The position numbers and the translations under genes were made by a program. 11,376 nt of DNA from an uncultured Eubacteriales bacterium (lineage in GTDB: Bacteria; Bacillota; Clostridia; Oscillospirales; Butyricicoccaceae), in the NCBI GenBank assembly GCA_934630445.1, contig CAKTWY010000080.1:1-11376 (forward strand), written 5' to 3'. Shown one piece after another: positions 6,870 through 11,376 of this stretch. Each line of letters begins with the position of its first letter. The first letter of the stretch is position 1. A model generated the notes under the pieces. The model was not told where the DNA came from, did no database searches, and worked only from the letters and a program-made list of their open reading frames with translations.

Positions 6870-8528
6870 TTACTTTGTCTCTCTCGCATCGTACGCAGAC
6901 TGATAGATCCCTATGACCTCGTTCAGGCCGATCGATTCAAGCTGCTCGACATACTTGTCAAAATCCTTGTCGATGTCCGCCTCACCAGTAAGGAACTTAT
7001 AGAACATCTCATCGACATATGTTTTGATATCCGCCATAAGCGCGGAAACGCGCTTGCCGTCCTCAACCGTCGGAATCGGTGGCACAAACGGCTCTTCCAC
7101 CGTCGGCCAGCAGGCCTGAATGGAAAGCAGCGCCGGGTTATCCTCTCCAAGATTCAGATGTGCAAAGACCGCTTCATCGCTTTCGTTCGTGTATACCGAC
7201 GGCATATAGTCGCCGATTCCAAGCCAGGAACCATCCGCCTGGGGCTTATTGTCATCCCATTCGGAAGGGGTTTTGATGACTTTTCCGTCCTCTATCTTAT
7301 AATTCAACCCTTCCACGCCGTACTGATTATAACGCACGCCCTCTTCACTGAATATGACATAGTCAAGCCATTTTACAGTTTCAGCAGGGTATTTGTTTGC
7401 GCTCGTTACAACGACGGTGCGGCTGAGCTGTGCGATAGGCTCTTTAACAAAAATCCCTTTTCCATAAGGACCATCAAGCGCAGGAACAACACGCCAGTCC
7501 GCCTCAGGAATTGCCTGCTTCATGCTCTGCGAGGGGTCCAGATAATTAAGTGCATCAAGCGCCGGCGAACGTACGAAAAGCCCTACCTGTGAATTTGATA
7601 CGCGCGCGAGATGCGTCTCTTTATCGCAGGACTGCCAATCCGCCGGGAAAGCGCCGCTGTCGACGCATTTTTTCAGAAAGCGCAGGAAATCCTGATACGC
7701 GGGCGTGATGGATTCAAACACAATCTTCCCGTCCTCGACATCCCATCCGTCTCCGGTTACAAAGTGCAGCCCCCATGCATGGCCGATTTCTTTCCACTGC
7801 GTTCCATAGCCGCTCATGCCGATCTCATCCGCCTGACCGTTGCCGTTCATGTCGTTTTCCGCAAAGGCGAGCGCCGTTTCCAGCAACTCCTCCGGTGTTG
7901 TCGGCATCGGCAATCCCAGCTTATCCAGCCAGTCCTGGCGGATCATCTGACAACGAAAACCGTACTGTGAAGCACGAACATTGCCGAAGCCCGCGATACT
8001 GCCGTCAGGCAGCGTCAAACTTTTTTCGTAGTCCGGATAGGCTTCAAAAATCTTTTTGATATTGGTTCCATATTGATCGATGTAGTCGTTAAGCGGCACG
8101 ATAACACCGTCGTTCAGGTAGCGCGACAGATAAGAGCCATCCTGTGCACCAGGAATCTGGATCATGTCCGGAACATCCGATTTTGCTGCCAGACGCAGCT
8201 GCACTGCTTCGGTAAGTTCTGCAGTCGGCATCGCCTCAAACTCAATGTGGATACCGGTATTCTTCTCAAATTCCTGCCAGATCAACGGCGTTGTTGTGTT
8301 GAATGAGGTTCCCGGATACTCAGATTCGCGCGTCATGAACTTCAGGGTGATCGGTTCCTTAACAATTGGCAGTGAGTAACCCTCTTCTTCTATTGGCGTC
8401 TCCGTCGCCGGAGGAGTCGTCTCGCTGCCGCTTGAAGCAGGCGGTGTCGCAGCCGGAGCGGAGCATCCGCTCATCAATGCAAGAATCAATCCGCTGGCGA
8501 AAATGCGCGACAATGTCTTCGTTTTCAT
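6870..8528 (-). CDS. Extracellular solute-binding lipoprotein, LplA/YtcQ type
   Basis: Substrate-capturing subunit of the sugar importer, anchored outside the membrane. 552 residues, typical of the large LplA-like binding proteins. A signal peptide of 21 residues ends in the lipobox LMSGC, with lipid-carrying C22. A low-complexity Ser/Thr/Pro/Ala/Glu linker (23-49) follows. The mature domain starts at about 50. The loop DMNGNGQADE (226-235) matches the calcium-binding-like DxNGNGxxDE loop seen in this family. The start ATG at 8528 has AAAGGAA about ten bases upstream. It is the third gene of the operon and the first of the transport genes, separated from the permease by the stem-loop at 6777-6838. 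The ligand cannot be read from sequence; the sulfatase downstream suggests an anionic sulfated sugar. Confidence 0.94.
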   Translation of the reverse strand: MKTKTLSRIFASGLILALMSGCSAPAATPPASSGSETTPPATETPIEEEGYSLPIVKEPITLKFMTRESEYPGTSFNTTTPLIWQEFEKNTGIHIEFEAMPTAELTEAVQLRLAAKSDVPDMIQIPGAQDGSYLSRYLNDGVIVPLNDYIDQYGTNIKKIFEAYPDYEKSLTLPDGSIAGFGNVRASQYGFRCQMIRQDWLDKLGLPMPTTPEELLETALAFAENDMNGNGQADEIGMSGYGTQWKEIGHAWGLHFVTGDGWDVEDGKIVFESITPAYQDFLRFLKKCVDSGAFPADWQSCDKETHLARVSNSQVGLFVRSPALDALNYLDPSQSMKQAIPEADWRVVPALDGPYGKGIFVKEPIAQLSRTVVVTSANKYPAETVKWLDYVIFSEEGVRYNQYGVEGLNYKIEDGKVIKTPSEWDDNKPQADGSWLGIGDYMPSVYTNESDEAVFAHLNLGEDNPALLSIQACWPTVEEPFVPPIPTVEDGKRVSALMADIKTYVDEMFYKFLTGEADIDKDFDKYVEQLESIGLNEVIGIYQSAYDARETK

Positions 8529-8692
8529 TCTGTGTTCATTCCTTTCGTTATGTATCTGTACAGGCTTCGATTTCTCACTCGCTTACAAAATACATGCAGG
8601 CGCAGGCATCTCCGGCATCTTGAATGAAATTTTTTCACCATACCGGTTTTGCCGATGCACTCCCCCCTTTTCGCCTGAAAATTTTGCAATTT
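8529..8692. other. Gap upstream of the binding-protein gene
   Basis: 164 bp without a gene. It holds the ribosome site of the binding-protein gene, the 8-base palindrome CTGTACAG (8556-8563), an AGATGCC repeat in two adjacent copies on the minus strand (8605-8620), and a TGAAA-TTT-TTTCA triloop dyad (8625-8637). TTGTAAGCG on the minus strand resembles half of a catabolite-response (cre) site, but the other half does not match. No convincing internal promoter was found. Confidence 0.4.
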
Positions 8693-9406
8693 CTATCTCC
8701 ACTGAACAAGTGCTTCGTTGAGTGCCTGCTCAACGCGGCGCCTCGGTTCATGGAAATAGATCATGCCGTGCCCGGGAAGCATCATATCCGAGTCAAACCG
8801 TGCAAAGCGTTTGAGTGACTCGAGATATTTCTTTTTATCAAAATCAATTGAACCGCTCCACCCGAAATGGCCGTCGAGCAGCGTGCCGATGATATCTCCG
8901 CTGAAAACAAGCGTTTTGCCCTCATGCTCTAAAATATAGGCTGTGCACCCAGCCGTATGGCCGGGATAATTCTCTGCGCGCACCTCGACACTTCCGCATT
9001 TCACGATATCACCGTCCTTGAGGCGATGGGATACTGTACAGGGTATGAACGTTTTATGATAGAGATAGCCACAGCATCGTTCGTCGGCACACCCTATCGC
9101 ATCCGCCGTCTCCTCATGCGCATACAACTGCACACCGCGCCGGGCCAGAATATGCGCCGCGCCTGCATGGTCCAGGTGCGGATGCGTTAACAAACACGCG
9201 CCGATCCGCGCCGGATCCAACCCCCAGTAGCGCATGTTTTGAAAAATCTGCTCCAACGTATCCCCGCATCCGCAGTCAAAAAGCAAAAGTTCTTCTCCCG
9301 TGTCCAAAACATATACGTTGCTGTCCTGATAGCTTGCATCGACCCCTGTCCAGGTAATGCCGTTCAAACTTCCACCCACCTGATACAATCCTCGCAGAAT
9401 CTGCAT
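8693..9406 (-). CDS. MBL-fold metallo-hydrolase
   Basis: Two-metal hydrolase of the metallo-beta-lactamase superfamily, 237 residues, cytoplasmic (no signal peptide). Start: ATG 9406, six bases after AGGGAAG. The full metal set is visible: HPHLDH (75-80), H150 in YPGHTAG, D171 in FSGDI, and H213 in LPGHG. This layout fits glyoxalase-II, lactonase and phosphodiesterase-like members. It is followed by a 164-bp gap and then the solute-binding protein, and preceded by a PHP-family phosphoesterase. In a sugar-catabolic operon a lactonase or ester hydrolase acting on the imported compound is plausible, but this is inference. The substrate cannot be named from sequence. Confidence 0.9.
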   Translation of the reverse strand: MQILRGLYQVGGSLNGITWTGVDASYQDSNVYVLDTGEELLLFDCGCGDTLEQIFQNMRYWGLDPARIGACLLTHPHLDHAGAAHILARRGVQLYAHEETADAIGCADERCCGYLYHKTFIPCTVSHRLKDGDIVKCGSVEVRAENYPGHTAGCTAYILEHEGKTLVFSGDIIGTLLDGHFGWSGSIDFDKKKYLESLKRFARFDSDMMLPGHGMIYFHEPRRRVEQALNEALVQWR

Positions 9407-9433
9407 AGAGTTCTTCCCTCTTCTCCTCGAAAT

Positions 9434-9455
9434 AGCCGGCTATAGGTTTCCGGCT
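9434..9455 (-). other. Intercistronic hairpin between PHP and MBL genes
   Basis: AGCCGG (9434-9439) and CCGGCT (9450-9455) form a six-pair stem with a ten-base loop. It lies between the PHP stop and the ribosome site of the MBL gene. No U tract follows on the minus strand. It may be a processing or stability element. Confidence 0.4.
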
Positions 9456-9466
9456 GCTGTTTTTGC

Positions 9467-10213
9467 CTATGCCAAAAGACGTTTGAGTTTTTCTATCCCA
9501 TCCATTGGCGCGATTTCACAAAGACGGTGTGCGTCGCTTCCAAAATGAAAAAAAGCGCCCGTCTCGCGGCCCAAATTCCAATACCGGCGCGCGAATGCCG
9601 GGTCTGCAAGCATAGCGCCGAGGTTAACTTCCCATGCCACCCCGTGGCTCGTACCATACGAAAGGATATCTCCCAGCTCTGCATCCGTAATCGCCTGTGT
9701 GACAAGCGTTCGATCCTCAAAACAGCGCACAAAACGGCCGATAAACGGATGCGCGATGCAGTCGGCCCGCCCAGAATCGATCAACGCGTCGAGAACGTTT
9801 AACGCGTGCAGTGCATATCCGCGCGGCGTACGCAATGCGGGATGTTCCCAAAAATCCAGATGATAATGGTTACAGGAATATAGCCTGTAGTCAAGCGCGC
9901 GATTGACGGCGGGAGAATCCAGAAAAACGCCCTGCCCGCATGCGGAAAGTTCTGCCCCGTAAAGCACGCGAATGCCGGGGTTATGGTGCCGCACCTGTTC
10001 CCGGAGAACGGAAATATTGGAAATTGCAGGATAATCCGCATAATTGAAATGATCTGTCAGCGCAATCGTCGAAAGGCCTGCTTCATACGCCGTTCGCAAG
10101 ATGTTCACAACCGTCATCTCAGGTTTTGCACACCTTGAAAACGCTGTGTGAATATGCAGGTTGCAGCGCCAAAGAACATCCAGATCATAGACCGGGTAAT
10201 CATAAATGAACAT
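9467..10213 (-). CDS. PHP-domain metal-dependent phosphoesterase
   Basis: Polymerase-and-histidinol-phosphatase (PHP) family hydrolase, 248 residues from the ATG at 10213. The open frame extends upstream to a TTG at 10291, but that TTG has no ribosome site. The ATG at 10213 has only a weak GACGG. The metal-binding motifs are complete: HIH (20-22), LTDH (52-55), E88 in GAELSA, HYH (116-118), H155 in IAHPF, and D227/H229 in SDAHR. It is likely a phosphatase or phosphodiesterase, cytoplasmic. It is the first gene of the operon, next to the operon promoter at 10319-10347. The leader would be about 100 nt with the ATG start. The substrate is unknown; a phosphorylated intermediate of the imported sugar is a reasonable guess. 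Confidence 0.88.
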   Translation of the reverse strand: MFIYDYPVYDLDVLWRCNLHIHTAFSRCAKPEMTVVNILRTAYEAGLSTIALTDHFNYADYPAISNISVLREQVRHHNPGIRVLYGAELSACGQGVFLDSPAVNRALDYRLYSCNHYHLDFWEHPALRTPRGYALHALNVLDALIDSGRADCIAHPFIGRFVRCFEDRTLVTQAITDAELGDILSYGTSHGVAWEVNLGAMLADPAFARRYWNLGRETGAFFHFGSDAHRLCEIAPMDGIEKLKRLLA

Positions 10214-10318
10214 ACCAACGACCGTCTTTTCTTTGCAATTTTCTCTGCCGTATATATAAGGCGAGTCAATGTCATTCTCGTTACACTTCAAAAAGATACT
10301 GTCGTTTTGCTGTAATAG

Positions 10319-10347
10319 ATAATATCATATTTATATTGATATGTAAA
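10319..10347 (-). promoter_or_regulatory. Operon promoter with candidate operator
   Basis: On the minus strand, TTTACA (-35, 10342-10347), a 17-bp spacer and TATTAT (-10, 10319-10324) form a good vegetative promoter. It would start transcription near 10312. The dyad ATATCA (10322-10327) / TGATAT (10337-10342) spans the spacer and both hexamer edges, so a bound regulator would block polymerase. The regulator encoded divergently is the natural candidate (inference). Confidence 0.7.
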
Positions 10348-10554
10348 TACTGTTTCAGAAATTAATCTAATTATTTTTCATTTTCCTTTATTTTTATGGT
10401 GTTTTTAAACAACTATCGCATTTAATATTTCTTTTTTATCCCCTCCATATTGAACCTATCAACCTTGCTTATTCCACACATTTTTTTGTTTTAGTGTCCA
10501 TTTTTTATAATTGTTATATCTATTTTGCATCCAATACTATTTGCTATGTTTTTA

Positions 10555-10583
10555 TTGACATTACCAATTTCCTTTCCTATAAT
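10555..10583 (+). promoter_or_regulatory. Consensus promoter of the regulator gene
   Basis: TTGACA (10555-10560), a 17-bp spacer and TATAAT (10578-10583): a perfect vegetative consensus match. Transcription would start near 10590, followed by AAGGA (10609-10613 area) before the ATG at 10621. The octamer CCAATTTC occurs at 10564-10571 and 10594-10601, 30 bp apart, one copy in the promoter spacer. It is a possible autoregulatory site. Confidence 0.85.
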
Positions 10584-10620
10584 ATACATAGTTCCAATTT
10601 CTGTTATAAGGAATGATTAA

Positions 10621-11376
10621 ATGAACACCGAAATCCGCAATACCCTGAAATATATGAAAATTTATAACCATTTCAAAACGTTGATCTTAAACGGCGTTCT
10701 GACAAAGGATGACAAGTTGCCAACTGAGAGCGAACTCGTATCCGCTTTTGACGTCAGCCGCATCACGGTGATCAAGGCTATGAACATGCTCACCGCGGAT
10801 GGATATGTCTACCGTATCCAGGGGGGCGGCACATTTGTCGCCTCGCGCGAAGAAGGGCTTCGCGCCGGTAGTGGAGTTGAGTTTATTTCTCTGATCACTT
10901 CCTGCTCGCCTCAAGGGCGCGAAATCGAACTTATTCACAGCATCGAGAGCAAAATCAAGCAAAGCGGATATCTCCTGTCCGTCAGCAGCTCCAACGACGA
11001 CCCGGAGCTAGAGCTGCAACTCGTTCGCGAAATGCGGGAAAAGGCAAAAGGGATCATTCTCTATCTGGCGCGCAGCAACCGGAATGTCGACTTGTTTTAC
11101 GATCTGTTTCAGGCGCGCTATCCCATCGTGTATGTTGACAAATTTCCCTTTAACGTACCGGGCAGCTACGTCGTTTCCGATAATATCGACGGCGGCTACC
11201 AGCTCGGCCGCAGGCTTGTAGAGCTCGGCCACCGGCGCATCGGCCTGGTATTCCATCGAATTACAGAATTCACCTCTGAAACCCACCGCGTTGACGGTTT
11301 TATGAAGGCAATGAGCGAGGCGGGCATTCCCCGTTCGGACATCAGCCTCTTCTCCGTACAGGAGAAAGGCGCCGAT
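10621..11376 (+). CDS. GntR-type HTH fused to LacI-type sugar-binding domain, AraR-like regulator (3' cut)
   Basis: 252 residues are present and open to the window end; the family is usually about 350-380, so the last third is missing. Residues about 13-75 form a GntR winged helix-turn-helix with the signature LPTESELVSAFDVSRITVIKAM (33-54) and the wing GGGTFVA. From about residue 88 follows a periplasmic-binding-protein-like effector domain of the LacI type, with VSDNIDGGYQLGRRLVELGHRRIGLV (185-210). This domain pairing is that of AraR of Bacillus: DNA binding by the GntR part, released or tightened by a sugar ligand. The gene is transcribed away from the operon from a consensus promoter, the usual place for its local regulator. 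Start ATG 10621 with AAGGA upstream. The ligand is unknown, likely the operon's substrate. Confidence 0.92.
   Translation, partial: MNTEIRNTLKYMKIYNHFKTLILNGVLTKDDKLPTESELVSAFDVSRITVIKAMNMLTADGYVYRIQGGGTFVASREEGLRAGSGVEFISLITSCSPQGREIELIHSIESKIKQSGYLLSVSSSNDDPELELQLVREMREKAKGIILYLARSNRNVDLFYDLFQARYPIVYVDKFPFNVPGSYVVSDNIDGGYQLGRRLVELGHRRIGLVFHRITEFTSETHRVDGFMKAMSEAGIPRSDISLFSVQEKGAD

Larger units (their letters stand above)
10292..10620. promoter_or_regulatory. AT-rich divergent control region
   Basis: Between the operon and the regulator gene. From 10321 to 10620 I count 70 G+C of 300 bases, against GC-rich coding flanks. It holds the two promoters listed separately. The first part has several T runs at roughly ten-base intervals (about 10376, 10383, 10393, 10404), which might bend the DNA. 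No coding sequence was found in it. Confidence 0.7.

Noticed and set aside
6602..6889. N-terminal extension of the LplB-type permease
   Set aside because: It overlaps the end of the binding-protein gene and the nested stem-loop, and the family length fits the start at 6601.
8570..8592. Catabolite-response (cre) site before the binding-protein gene
   Set aside because: Only one half (TTGTAAGCG, minus strand) matches; the second half has several mismatches.

Overview
The window looks like a chromosomal segment of a Gram-positive, probably gut-associated Clostridia-type bacterium. The evidence is strong AGGAGG-type ribosome sites, a lipobox solute-binding protein, an LplABC/YtePQ-type sugar ABC transporter with no ATPase beside it, a GntR-LacI (AraR-like) regulator and GC-rich genes. 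The species cannot be named from the sequence.

Left part (1-1303, plus strand). Positions 1-214 hold a chain of short perfect hairpins, four of them with three-base loops. Some of these pairings exclude one another. Next come a membrane-anchored double zinc-ribbon protein with two copies of a 'GMYxVGxDIxxGxY' module (225-1031) and a conserved-looking 60-residue protein with a very good ribosome site (1121-1303). A strong hairpin terminator at 1311-1350 separates these genes from the convergent operon.

Main part (1346-10213, minus strand). Eight genes read in one direction and appear to form one operon: PHP-domain phosphoesterase, MBL-fold hydrolase, lipoprotein solute-binding protein, LplB-type permease, LplC-type permease, cytoplasmic Cys-type sulfatase, DHDPS/N-acetylneuraminate-lyase-family aldolase, and D-2-hydroxyacid dehydrogenase. 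A large stem-loop lies between the binding protein and the permeases, where differential mRNA stability is common. The gene set suggests uptake of a sulfated small sugar or sugar acid, removal of sulfate inside the cell, then hydrolysis, aldol cleavage and redox of a 2-keto or 2-hydroxy acid. No glycosidase, polysaccharide lyase, kinase or ABC ATPase is present. The substrate is not known and the pathway is inference.

Right part (10292-11376). A 329-bp AT-rich divergent control region holds a consensus TTGACA-17-TATAAT promoter for the regulator and an opposing TTTACA-17-TATTAT promoter for the operon. An ATATCA/TGATAT dyad fills the spacer of the operon promoter and is a good operator candidate. 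The GntR-LacI regulator (10621 onward) is cut by the window end.
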